DNA from: Reyranella sp.
Lineage (GTDB): Bacteria > Pseudomonadota > Alphaproteobacteria > Reyranellales > Reyranellaceae
DNA: 64,000 nucleotides
Assembly (NCBI GenBank): GCA_019750135.1
Contig: JAIEOV010000009.1
Span: forward strand, 276,398 to 340,397
Reading direction: 5' to 3'
Below are positions 39,591-48,672 of the stretch, one piece after another. Every line of letters starts with the position of its first letter. Position 1 is the stretch's first letter. The translations under genes and the position numbers were made by a program. The notes beneath the pieces are model-generated. The model saw only the letters and a program-made list of their open reading frames with translations, did no database searches and was not told the DNA's origin.

Positions 39591-41647
39591 GAAGATCCGC
39601 CCCCATCATCTGGAGCGCAAGGCGCAGCTCTATGTCCGCCAATCGTCAGTCCATCAGGTGCAGCACAATCGCGAGAGCGGCGCGCTGCAATATGCCATGC
39701 AGGGTCGTCTGAGAGCGCTCGGGTGGTCTGCGATCGAGGTCATCGATGATGATCTTGGCCGTTCGGCAGCGGGCGGCGTCCAGCGCGCCGGCTTCGAGTG
39801 CATGGTGGCGGAGGTGTGCCTCGGCAAGGTCGGCGCAGTATGCGCGCGGGAAGTCTCGCGCTTCGCCCGTAACAGCCGGGACTGGCAGCAGCTGATCGAG
39901 ATGTGCCGCGTGGTCGACACTGTGCTGATCGACCAGGAGACAGTATACGCACCGCGCCAGGGCAATGATCGGCTGCTGCTCGGCCTGAAGGTAGCCTCAA
40001 CGAGTACGAACTCGATCTCTTGCGCCAGCGCTCGCTCTCGGCCCGCCACGAGAAGGCGCGCCGCGGAGAGCTCGTCGTCGGGGCGCCGGTGGGTTTCGTG
40101 AAGGTCGGCGATCGCTACGAGAAGGATCCAGACCAGCGTGTGCAGCAAGCCATCACGCTGGTTTTCGACAAGGTTCAGGAACTGGGCAGTGCCCGTCAGG
40201 CGTTGCTGTGGTTCCTCGAGCATGATCTTGATCTGCCGGTGAAGCGGAGTAACGGTGACATCGCCTGGCGGCGGCCCAACTATGCCTCGATCCACCGGAT
40301 GATCGAGAACCCGATCTACGGCGGCGCCTATGCCTATGGTAAGACGGCAGTGGCGGCGGGCCATGGCGCTGCGGGCGTCGGCGTGAAGATCCGCCGCAAG
40401 GCGCGCAGCGAATGGCTGGCGCTGATGCCGAACGCGCATGAGGGCTATGTCAGCTGGGAGAAGTCCGAGGCGATCCGGATAATGGTCAGCAACAACGTCC
40501 CCACCAGCCGCCATCACGGGGCGCCCAAGCACGGCGATGCTTTGCTGGCCGGCCTGATCCGGTGCCGTCGTTGTGGACGCAAGCTGACGCTCCGATACTC
40601 CGGTTGAAGCACTCGATCCCACGCTACAGCTGCAGCCGGGGCTGGATGGACAATGGCGAGCCGCGGTGCATCACCTTTGGCGGTCTGCGCGTCGACGATA
40701 CCATCGAAGATGCAGTTCTCGGTGTTGTCGGTCCCGGTGCCATCGCAGCCGCGGTGGCCGCCGAGCAGGAAGGAGACCAGCGGCGGGACCAGGTGCGGGC
40801 GGCTCTTCTGCGCGATCTCGAGGCCGCGCGTTACACGGCCGATCGCGCCTTCCGCCAATACGATGCAACCGACCCCGCGAACCGCCTCGTGGCCGGCGAG
40901 CTTGAAGCACGCTGGAACAAGGCGCTTGCCCGTGTCGCGGAGGTCGAGAGCAAGATCGCCGCGCTCGACGCAGCGCGACCAATACCTGCTCGCGATCCGG
41001 CGTCACTGGCAACGCTCGCGACGGACCTCGAGACCATTTGGTCCGCGCCAACGACGGATGCGCGACTGAAGAAACGTATCGTGCGCACCCTGATCCAGGA
41101 GGTCGTTGCCGACATCGATCCGGAAGCCGCAGAGATCATTCTCGTGGTTCACTGGATCGGCGGTGTGCACAGCGAGATACGCCTGCCCAGGCGGCGGCGC
41201 GGGCAACGCAACGGCACCTCCGCCGACATCATTGCCGCTGTGCGCACGCTGGCCTTGATCGCCAATGACGATCTCATCGCCGGCATTCTGAACCGCAACG
41301 GGGTCGTCACAGGCAACGGCAATCGCTGGACACGCGAGCGCGTTACTTCGCTGCGATCTCACCACTGCATCCCGGTGTACAAAGCCGCCCCCGATAACAT
41401 CGAGCCGTGGCTAAACCTCAGCACGGCAGCGCATCTTCTCAAGATCGCACCAAAGACGCTCAGGCTGGCGGCGGAAGCTGGCGAGATTGCCGCCGTCCAC
41501 CCCTTGCCGGATGGTCCCTGGATCTTCAGCCGCGCCGCTCTCTCATCGTCAGCAGCGCGCGTTATCGCGGAACACGCCCGGCACAATCCTAAATACCCCA
41601 CGGGATCGCATCCCGATCAGCAAAACCTATTCTCTTCAACCACATAG
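39580..41647 (+). pseudogene. Large serine recombinase broken by two single-base deletions
   Basis: The three track ORFs 39580-40101, 40020-40607 and 40562-41647 are pieces of one recombinase. The N-terminal catalytic domain has AQLYVRQSSVHQVQHNRES. One G is lost in the AAGG(G)TAGCC run near 39990 (the intact frame would read [16 protein letters not shown]). One base is lost after RYSG near 40603. Correcting both gives recombinase domain, zinc ribbon ([17 protein letters not shown]), coiled coil and a C-terminal helix-turn-helix. As sequenced it is inactive. Confidence 0.85.
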
Positions 41648-41659
41648 ACAGATGGGTGT

Positions 41660-41865
41660 TCAGATGCATGGTTGTAGTGCCGGCGCCAGGCCTCGATCAC
41701 GACCTTGGCCTCGACCCGCGAGCGGAACCATTCGAGGCCAGGCACTCGTCGCGGAACTTGCCGTTGAAGCTCTCGGTGGCACCGTTCTGCCACGGCTTGC
41801 CGGGATCGATCAGGACGATCTCGATGCCCTGCTCGACGATCCACTCGAGCAGTGCCCGCGCGACG
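41660..41865 (-). mobile_element. IS3-family integrase-core relic
   Basis: Reads ALLEWIVEQGIEIVLIDPGK, then WQNGATESFNGKFRDECLAS, then in another frame EWFRSRVEAKVVIEAWRRHY. This is the DDE-integrase end of an IS3 OrfB with one frameshift and both ends missing. Its upstream end joins straight into the truncated gene at 41810-42202. Confidence 0.8.
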
Positions 41866-42202
41866 TGTGTGTCGGCTTCCCGTTCTTGAAGTAAATGACG
41901 ATGTTCTCGGGTCCGTAGGACTGGCCTTCGATGCGGACTTCGCCGTGCTCGATCAGCTTTGCCATGAAGTCGCTCTTGGCGAGCACGCGGCAACCGCGTT
42001 CAACGAAAAGCCGCTGGAACTCGGGCATCCGCTCTATTTGCAAGCCGTGGGCGTGGCAGTTGTAGGTCTTGTCCCGGTCTATGATCTGAAGCCGGTGCCC
42101 GCCCATAGTGATCAACTGCTCCCAGGCAGCCGCGAATTGGCTCGGATACTCGATCACCATAACCGCATCGATGTCCTTCTGAAGTTCTGGATCACCATTC
42201 AT
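41810..42202 (-). pseudogene. Conserved hypothetical gene truncated by an IS3 fragment
   Basis: From ATG 42202 the first 112 or so codons form a coherent soluble protein: EYPSQFAAAWEQLITMGGHRL, DKTYNCHAHGLQ, IVIYFKNGKPTH. The NCHAHGL and YFKNGKPTH blocks recall small proteins with an NC..A catalytic-like motif, but I do not assign a function. After KPTH (41867) the frame runs into the IS3 relic and stops at 41810, so the native C-terminus is lost. Confidence 0.6.
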
Positions 42203-42364
42203 GTTGAATCCTTCCCGAGACATCGCGTCAGAACGGAATGTCATCAATCTAGAGGGGTCGGCACAGGTGCATCGCCCGGCAACGGGAGGTTGGTCACGAC
42301 GAACAGGTTCACGATGTCCTCCCGGTCCATGAAGAGGACTTGGCTCCGCTCCTCGCAGCCAACG

Positions 42365-42685
42365 TCAGCTCGCTTGGCGCAAAGCCACCGGTTCGTCGTC
42401 GAATCCCTTGCGGCATTCCTCGCGTAGGAATTCCACTACTGCGGTGAGTTGGCGGTGATTGGCACGGCAGATTACTTCCCGGCCGACCTTCTCTTGGGAA
42501 ACCAGCCCAGCTCTGACCAGGCCGCCGAGATGGAAGGCCAAGGTCGATGGCGCCGCACCGAGACGAGCCTGGATGTCGCTGATGATCATGCCGTCGAGAC
42601 CAGCCCTCACGAGCAGCCGGTAGATGTCGAGCCGGGTCAGGTTGCCCAGCTCAGCCAGGCATTGCGCGGCGAGTTTGCGGTTCAC
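42365..42685 (-). CDS. ArsR-family transcriptional regulator
   Basis: 106-residue winged-helix repressor: LAELGNLTRLDIYRLLVRAG, recognition helix region AAPSTLAFHLGGLVRAGLV. The metal-binding Cys pair of classic ArsR (CVC) is absent; single Cys residues occur at ICRANH and ECRKGF. No arsenic or metal gene lies next to it, so its target is unknown and it may have been cut off from its partners by insertions. Confidence 0.88.
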   Translation of the reverse strand: MNRKLAAQCLAELGNLTRLDIYRLLVRAGLDGMIISDIQARLGAAPSTLAFHLGGLVRAGLVSQEKVGREVICRANHRQLTAVVEFLREECRKGFDDEPVALRQAS

Positions 42686-42807
42686 CGGGCGAACATATCG
42701 GAATGCAATGGTGAAAACAACTACATTCCTAGTTTTATCACTATGTCGTGGAGTGCCAAGTCATACCCTTGGCCGTTCCTCGCCTTGGAATACTTCCAGG
42801 ATGGGAA

Positions 42808-43257
42808 CTATCCAGCCTGCGCTAGCGTCTCGAGAAGTGGACAGGCGGGCATCGTCCCTCGGGCGCACGCCTTCACCATGCTGGCTAGAACTCCTTCCAT
42901 GCGCTGAAGATCGGCGATCTTTGCGCGGACCTCGTCGAGATGGTGGGTAGCGATGTCATGTACTCGACGGCACGATCTGGACTTCTGATCGGCCAGATCC
43001 AGCAGCCGTCGAACCTCATCGAGAGAAAAGCCGAGATTGCGCGCGCGACGAATGAAGCAGAGACGATCGGAATCACTCGATCGATAAAGGCGATACCCTC
43101 CGGCAGTCCGCTCGGGCTTCGGCAGGAGGCCAGTGCGCTCGTAGTAGCGGATGGTTTCGATGTTCACACCGCAGCGCACGGACAGGGCGCCAATTGAGAA
43201 GCACTCTTCCGCAGGGCGTGCTGCCCGGCTTGACCACCTGTCCATCTTCATCGCCAT
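42808..43257 (-). CDS. MerR-family metal-responsive regulator
   Basis: About 149 residues. The MerR helix-turn-helix opens CFSIGALSVRCGVNIETIRYYERTG, followed by the wing PERTAGGYRLYRSSDSDRL. The coiled-coil linker has KSRSCRRVHDIATHHLDEV and the end CARGTMPACPLLETL, giving Cys/His ligands like the mercury/zinc-type MerR branch. ATG 43257 has GAAGG upstream; the track's 183-residue form is too long. It is divergent from the PepSY gene. Confidence 0.85.
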   Translation of the reverse strand: MAMKMDRWSSRAARPAEECFSIGALSVRCGVNIETIRYYERTGLLPKPERTAGGYRLYRSSDSDRLCFIRRARNLGFSLDEVRRLLDLADQKSRSCRRVHDIATHHLDEVRAKIADLQRMEGVLASMVKACARGTMPACPLLETLAQAG

Positions 43258-43599
43258 GCTTGCCTTCACCGTGGACACCATGTCCGATTGATCCGGGCTC
43301 TGTTCCAAAACGCCGCCATATAGCGTGGCGAGCACCCTCTCGCGCTCCCCGCACCCCAAGGCAGTAGCCGCGACGGCGGTCTAAGCACCGCTTACAGACG
43401 AAGCGTTCACCAAGACGAAGGTTTGCCTCGGCGGCGCGCGCGTGCCGGAGTGGCCGGCTCGCAGGCTCATGCGGGCGCGACAGCGAAATCGCCCCGCCAC
43501 ATGCATTGTCGCTTGACACGAGGTCGTCAGACGGGCGACGAGAATGCGAATTATTACCACTAACACTCGGCAGCCCTGACATGGACTTCTCCGGCATTT
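43258..43599. other. Intergenic region between merR and the PepSY gene
   Basis: 342 bases with no gene I can support; the minus-strand frames here look like chance ORFs. A TTGACA sequence at 43513-43518 could be a -35 element for the plus strand. The iron-box-like site at 43540-43557 is listed separately. Confidence 0.4.
43540..43557. promoter_or_regulatory. Candidate Fur-type iron box before the PepSY gene
   Basis: GAGAATGCGAATTATTAC, which reads GTAATAATTCGCATTCTC on the other strand, resembles proteobacterial Fur boxes. It shares the ATTCGCAT core with the site before pvsA. It is about 45 bases upstream of the PepSY start. By-eye match only. Confidence 0.4.
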
Positions 43600-44775
43600 G
43601 TGCTACCGGCTCATCGGCCGGCCATACGACGAAGCGATGCCGTGAAGCCCGCCATTGAAGGCTCAGAAGGCAATCCCGTGTTGGCTGGCCTTCGCCTGGT
43701 GCATCGGCTTGTCGGGCTCACTGTGTCGCTGTGGCTGCTCCTGCTGGGTGCGACCGGAGCTTTGCTTGTCTTCAAGGATGACTGGCTGCACCTGACGCAA
43801 CCGGTGACGGCTGGCCCCTCTCCCGACGCGCAGGCGGCGACGCCTTCAGGCCTCGCGCGCCGAGCCAGGGCCGCAGAATTCGCTTTCGGGGCCGATCGCA
43901 TCTGGGCCTTGGTGCTCGCGGGTCCGTCGATCGCGCTCGATCAGGTGTATCTGCGCGACCATGCGGGTGGTGGCTATCTCGATCCGCAAACCGGTGCCGT
44001 CGTTGCCCGCTGGGACGGTGCCGAGCGCGTCGTCGATGTGCTGTTCGATCTGCACCATGCGTTGATGCTCGGTGATGCGGGGAAGAAAGCCGTCGGGATC
44101 GTCGGGCTGCTTGGGGCGATGCTGGTGCTGTCGGGTCTGGTGCTGGCCTGGCCCACGCTTAGGCGTCTTCACGGTTCGGTGTGGCCAAAGAGCACGACAC
44201 GGTCTGGCTTGGTCGTGGCGCACCGGGAACTCGGGCTGATCGCGGCCCTGCCACTGCTTGGCATCATGCTCACTGGTGCAGCGGTGATTTTTCCTGCCAC
44301 CGCGAGAGTGCTGCTCGGCGGCGACTCGAAGCTCTCCATAGCGGCGCGCACTCCGGCGACATCTTCCGGATCGTCCGACACCGCGTGGCAAGCGGTGTTC
44401 TCCGCAGCCCTTGCGCGTTTCCCTGAAGCGACTCCCCGCGCCATCACTTGGCCCAAGGCACCCGATACCGCGATTGCCGTGCGGCTGCGGCAGCCAATCG
44501 AATGGCATCCGAACGGGCGCACGACCGTCCTAGCGACCGCGGCGGGCTACGTGGTCGACACACGTGATGCTGCTGCTGCGCCGCTGCCTGATCGGCTCGT
44601 CAACGCCGCCTATCCAGTCCACGCCGGCAAAGTGGGCGGTCTGCTCTACAGATCGCTGGTCGCGCTGGCAGGTTTGGCGCTCGCGCTACTCTCCTCATAC
44701 AGTGCGATCGCCTATGCTAGGCATCTGTTTGGAGGCCTGGGACAACGCAAGGCCAGGCCGGCCTCCCGCGGTTGA
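43600..44775 (+). CDS. PepSY-domain membrane protein, likely siderophore-iron reductase
   Basis: 391 residues in the PepSY-associated four-helix arrangement: helix 1 LVHRLVGLTVSLWLLLLGATGALL, a His-bearing pair around DLHHALMLGDAGKKAVGIVG, HRELGLIAALPLLGIMLTGA, and a C-terminal helix. The conserved membrane His residues fit haem or metal ligation as in periplasmic ferri-siderophore reductases. The position opposite the siderophore operon, with no siderophore ABC permease nearby, supports iron release by reduction. The start is uncertain (GTG 43600 or GTG 43642). Confidence 0.75.
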   Translation: MLPAHRPAIRRSDAVKPAIEGSEGNPVLAGLRLVHRLVGLTVSLWLLLLGATGALLVFKDDWLHLTQPVTAGPSPDAQAATPSGLARRARAAEFAFGADRIWALVLAGPSIALDQVYLRDHAGGGYLDPQTGAVVARWDGAERVVDVLFDLHHALMLGDAGKKAVGIVGLLGAMLVLSGLVLAWPTLRRLHGSVWPKSTTRSGLVVAHRELGLIAALPLLGIMLTGAAVIFPATARVLLGGDSKLSIAARTPATSSGSSDTAWQAVFSAALARFPEATPRAITWPKAPDTAIAVRLRQPIEWHPNGRTTVLATAAGYVVDTRDAAAAPLPDRLVNAAYPVHAGKVGGLLYRSLVALAGLALALLSSYSAIAYARHLFGGLGQRKARPASRG

Positions 44776-44814
44776 CAGCAATCCTTCGATCGCCGGTCAT
44801 TAATGCTGAGGGAA

Positions 44815-45624
44815 TTAGGCATCTGGGCCGGAGAGTGTGGACCAGCGCGCACTGCTTGCCTGTTCACGCAGACCGGCGATGTGCGCCTTGAGCGCGCGGA
44901 AAATGACGCCACGATCGTCACCCACAAGAAAGCTGCGCACGCCGCGCCGAAGCCATTGGCCCAGCTGCCCATCGGCCCGCGGAACGGCGCAGTACGGGAC
45001 GCCGGCGACCCGGCTACGCTCGGCGATCAAGTCCAGCGCCGTCAGCACGTCGGCGTGCTGAGGCTGACAAGGGACCCCAAACGACTGAGAAAGGTCGATC
45101 GCGCCCTCGATCACCAAATCGACGCCCTCAACGGCCACAATGTCATCGATCGCTTCGACGCCTTCCCGGTCCTCGATCATTACCGCGACCAGAATCTCGG
45201 TGTTGGCGAGGGCCATGTAGTCAGGCAGGCTCAGCGTTCCGAAGCCGGTCGTCCGGCCACCCGAGATGCCGCGCGCTCCCACGGGGTGGTAACGGCTGGC
45301 GCGGACGGCGATGCGCGCCTCTTCGGCAGAGCACACATGGGGTACGACAATTCCCTGCGCGCCGGCATCGAGCACCCGGAGAATTACATCGGGCTGCGCG
45401 CCGGGAACGCGCACGAGTGGAGTGACGTCGCAGCACTCGGCGGCGCGGATGAGGTTCTCCAGCGTTTCCGGGTTGGGGCTCACATGCTCCAGGTCGAGGA
45501 TGACAAAGTCGTAGCCTGCGTACCCGAGCATCTCCACCAGAAGGGGCGCCGGCACCGAGTTGATCAGGCCGAAGAGTGGCGTGTCGCCGCGCAGCGCGCG
45601 CTTGAACCTATTCGGCCGCAACAT
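44815..45624 (-). CDS. HpcH/HpaI aldolase-family protein, SbnG-like citrate synthase candidate
   Basis: 269 residues of the metal-dependent class II aldolase family: GYDFVILDLEHVSPNPETLE, PLVRVPG, IVVPHVCSAEEAR, AVMIEDREG. In staphyloferrin B and achromobactin clusters a member of this family (SbnG/AcsB) makes citrate for the siderophore, and this gene overlaps pvsE by 17 bases at the end of the siderophore operon. I therefore infer dedicated citrate supply for a vibrioferrin-type product. A general aldolase remains possible. Confidence 0.78.
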   Translation of the reverse strand: MLRPNRFKRALRGDTPLFGLINSVPAPLLVEMLGYAGYDFVILDLEHVSPNPETLENLIRAAECCDVTPLVRVPGAQPDVILRVLDAGAQGIVVPHVCSAEEARIAVRASRYHPVGARGISGGRTTGFGTLSLPDYMALANTEILVAVMIEDREGVEAIDDIVAVEGVDLVIEGAIDLSQSFGVPCQPQHADVLTALDLIAERSRVAGVPYCAVPRADGQLGQWLRRGVRSFLVGDDRGVIFRALKAHIAGLREQASSARWSTLSGPDA

Positions 45625-46843
45625 TCACAGCTTCGTCGATCGGCAGGAAGATCGTCTCGGGATGCGGATGCCGTAGAAAATCGTGGTGAGAAATGTGCCA
45701 CGCGTAGGCGCCTGCGAGGGGGAAGAGCAACACGTCGCCCACCCGCACGCGGTCGACCGGCGCTTCGGTCGCCAGCACGTCCTTCGGGGTACAGAGCTGG
45801 CCGACCACAGTAACGGCCTCACGGACGGCTTCGAGTCTCCGGTAGGGCCGCCGCCAGGGCTCGATCGGCAGCACGCGGAACGGATGACTGTGGCTCTGGG
45901 CGTAAGGGGTGCGGAAATGATGGGTACCGCCGCGCGCGACGACGAACGTCCGACCGAAGGTGCTTTTGATATCCAGCACCTCCATGGCGTAGACGCCGCA
46001 GCCCGCGGCGACATACCGGCCCATTTCGAACCGCAGACGCCAGCCCTTCAATCCGCGCCGCGCCACGAGTTGGGCGAGCCCGGCGCTGAAGACCGGCCAG
46101 TCGAAGACTTGCTCGGGATCGCGGTAGTTGATGCCGATGCCGCCGCCGACGTTGATGTGCCGGACCTCCAGCCCGTGCTCACGGTTCCACGATTGGACGG
46201 TGCGCACATAGCCGTCGATCAGCGCCAGATGAGCCGCCGCGTCGCGCTGACCCGACATGAGGTGGAAGTGAAACCCCTCCAGGCGCAGCTCGGGATGGTC
46301 GGCGAGCCAGGCCAGGCATTCGCCCAACAGCGCGATATCGATCCCGAACGGCGTCGCCCGCCCGCCCATGGCGAGCGGCACGTCCGGCATTTCCGTGAGC
46401 GGCAAGTTCATGCGCAGCAGGATCGCCGGCCTCACACCTATGCGCCGGGCGAGAACGCCGAGCCGCTCCAGCTCGCCGAGGCTTTCGACGTGGATGCGCT
46501 CGACGCCTGCATCCAGGGCGGCCACCAGCTCCTCGTCCGTCTTGCCGGGGCCGCCGAAGATCAGCGGCGCCTGCGGGCAATGCTCGCGCAGCCAGGCGAG
46601 TTCGCCCGACGAAGCGATCTCGAAGCCCGCCACGATCGGGGCGAGCGTCCGGAGGATGGGCGCATCCGAATTCGCCTTCGCCGCATAGAACAGCTCGAAC
46701 TCGGGCGGCAGGCTGGCGACGAGGCCGCCGGCGTGGCGGCGCAGCGCCTCGAGGTCATAGAGATAGGCGCACCAGGGGCTCGTCGCCGCCGCCTTGGCCG
46801 CAGCGGCCGCGCGCGAGATTTTCGGCCAATTGGGCAGCATCAT
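45608..46843 (-). CDS. pvsE: PLP-dependent decarboxylase of the vibrioferrin-type pathway (PvsE-like)
   Basis: 411 residues, fold III alanine-racemase/diaminopimelate-decarboxylase family. The PLP lysine is in FYAAKANSDAP (about 50), and the phosphate and substrate motifs include HINVGGGIGINYRD. In the vibrioferrin pathway PvsE decarboxylates a seryl-citrate intermediate to give the ethanolamine part. The ATG overlaps the pvsD stop (ATGA), so it is coupled in the operon. Confidence 0.85.
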   Translation of the reverse strand: MMLPNWPKISRAAAAAKAAATSPWCAYLYDLEALRRHAGGLVASLPPEFELFYAAKANSDAPILRTLAPIVAGFEIASSGELAWLREHCPQAPLIFGGPGKTDEELVAALDAGVERIHVESLGELERLGVLARRIGVRPAILLRMNLPLTEMPDVPLAMGGRATPFGIDIALLGECLAWLADHPELRLEGFHFHLMSGQRDAAAHLALIDGYVRTVQSWNREHGLEVRHINVGGGIGINYRDPEQVFDWPVFSAGLAQLVARRGLKGWRLRFEMGRYVAAGCGVYAMEVLDIKSTFGRTFVVARGGTHHFRTPYAQSHSHPFRVLPIEPWRRPYRRLEAVREAVTVVGQLCTPKDVLATEAPVDRVRVGDVLLFPLAGAYAWHISHHDFLRHPHPETIFLPIDEAVNVAAE

Positions 46844-48657
46844 ACCATCTCCGGGTTGAAGGGGCTGGGCAGCGGCACATATCCCGCGAGCCGGTCAGCC
46901 TGTTTGAGGAAGCGTGTCGTCAGGTTCGCCTTGGCCGGCAATGGCGCGCCGCCAAGGAGGTCGTCGAGTCGCCGCCCGGCGCGAGGCCCGAGCCCCGCCC
47001 GACAGGCCTGAACCTCGCGGCGGACGATTTCCCACAGCCGCCTGTGAAGCTTGGAATCGCCGTCCGCCAGATGATGCACGGCCTCGCTTAGCTGGTTCAC
47101 CAGAAGGCAGTAGGCGATCCGGTTCCAACCGCGCTCCTCGTCGTACCACAAGGCAGATTGAGTGCGCGCGTCGAGGGATGCGATGCGGATCGGGTCGAAG
47201 CGCCCCTCGACGAGCTTCACGCCTTCGAAGTCGCGCAGGATCATCCGGTCCGGCCAACCGTCGCGCAGTCCGATCAGGGTGTTCTGCAGATGAGGTTCGA
47301 ACACGAGGCCATGGACCAGCAGTGCGTGCAGCACTGGCGGAACAAGCCGTTCCACATAAGCCGCGAACCAGGCCTCGACCGTGGCGGCGAGCGGCGAGCG
47401 GTCGCGCCGGGCGATGGAGCGGCACCAGTCATGCGCCCGCGGCAGGCCGGTCGGCCAATCCGAGAACAACGCCGCCGCCAGGACGGGCGTCGTCCCTCCG
47501 GCTACGAGCGGCTGAACGCCATCGCGCAGGATGAGGCCGAACGCCTCGTTCACGGCGATGCGCTCGTCCGGGTCGGCGTCGGGCAGATCCACGGTTAGGA
47601 AGCCTGGCTCGGACAGCACGGCGAAGCCTGGGAACGTCGTGGTCAGCTCCGGCAGCAAGGTGCGCAGAATTCGAGTCACGGCGATCGCGCCATCAAGCTC
47701 GTAAACTGCGTTCTTGCGCAGGCAGTTGGTGATCCGCACGTGAAGCGACAGCTTGTAGAAATACGGGTTGCGGGGGTGGAACAGCGTGCGGATCGAGGAG
47801 GTCGGGACGTAGGCCTCGCCCTGCGCACCGAGGTCGCGCAATTGCCCGCTCCGCAAGGCGCGCTGCACCGCCGGCAGCTTGCGGATGTGGCCGGCCTGCC
47901 AGGGGTGCACGGGCGCCAACGCGTAGCCTGGGGGCAGGGCGAGGCCGGATTGTTCCAGGACGACCTCATCCGGCATGCGGTCTAGCAAGCTCGCCTGCCG
48001 CAAGTGGTCGCGGGGTACGGCGAAGTAATGCAGGGGAAATCGCACTCGGAGTTCCGGCGAGTAGGTCCGTCGGTCAGCGCTGGTGAAGCCTTGCCGACTC
48101 TTGGGCGCGGGATGGAAGGCGTGGCCCGCGACCAGCGCCTGTTCAGACTCGATGTAGTGGCTCAGACCATCGGTCGGTGGAGCCGGCCACACCCGGCCGG
48201 CAAGGATGGTGCTCACCGTTTCCACGCTGTCGCAGACCTGGGCGAGCAGCTCCTCGTTGAATGGCGTTTCGTACCTGGCTGACAGCTCTCTCAGCAGCAG
48301 GGCGGCGAGCGCGCGCCACTCGACCGGCGCCCAGGGCTGCCCCGGCGAGCGGGCGTAGACCGGCGAGCGGTGACGGTATCGGTCGGAGCCGGCGGGCGGA
48401 TCGACCGCCACGATCAGGCGGGCGCCGGTTCTGGGCAGGACGACGTGCAGCGCCTGCCCGCCGGGCAGGGCGGCTCGCAGGCCAAGCGGCCAGTCATTTT
48501 CTCCGAAAGGGGCGCCGAGGCTGACCTGGCCCTCCGGCGCCGCGGCTTCGCGGCAATAGCAGTTCAGAAGGGTCTGCATGCCGTGACGGGCCGCGTCCGC
48601 CGCCGCGGCGGCCTCGGGATTCGGGAGCGCCTCGAGCGAGGTGGTGGTGAAAGTCAC
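46840..48657 (-). CDS. pvsD: NIS siderophore synthetase (IucA/IucC family, PvsD-like)
   Basis: 605 residues. ATP-dependent synthetase that joins a carboxylate of citrate (or a citryl intermediate) to an amine or alcohol. Family motifs are present: APVHPWQAGHIRKLP, SSIRTLFHPRN, KLSLHVRITNCLRKN and the C-terminal iron-transporter-like end (LTTRFLKQADRLAG). It lies between the exporter gene and pvsE, as pvsD does in Vibrio. Confidence 0.9.
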   Translation of the reverse strand: MTFTTTSLEALPNPEAAAAADAARHGMQTLLNCYCREAAAPEGQVSLGAPFGENDWPLGLRAALPGGQALHVVLPRTGARLIVAVDPPAGSDRYRHRSPVYARSPGQPWAPVEWRALAALLLRELSARYETPFNEELLAQVCDSVETVSTILAGRVWPAPPTDGLSHYIESEQALVAGHAFHPAPKSRQGFTSADRRTYSPELRVRFPLHYFAVPRDHLRQASLLDRMPDEVVLEQSGLALPPGYALAPVHPWQAGHIRKLPAVQRALRSGQLRDLGAQGEAYVPTSSIRTLFHPRNPYFYKLSLHVRITNCLRKNAVYELDGAIAVTRILRTLLPELTTTFPGFAVLSEPGFLTVDLPDADPDERIAVNEAFGLILRDGVQPLVAGGTTPVLAAALFSDWPTGLPRAHDWCRSIARRDRSPLAATVEAWFAAYVERLVPPVLHALLVHGLVFEPHLQNTLIGLRDGWPDRMILRDFEGVKLVEGRFDPIRIASLDARTQSALWYDEERGWNRIAYCLLVNQLSEAVHHLADGDSKLHRRLWEIVRREVQACRAGLGPRAGRRLDDLLGGAPLPAKANLTTRFLKQADRLAGYVPLPSPFNPEMV

Positions 48658-48672
48658 GGGTCGTCTCCTGGA

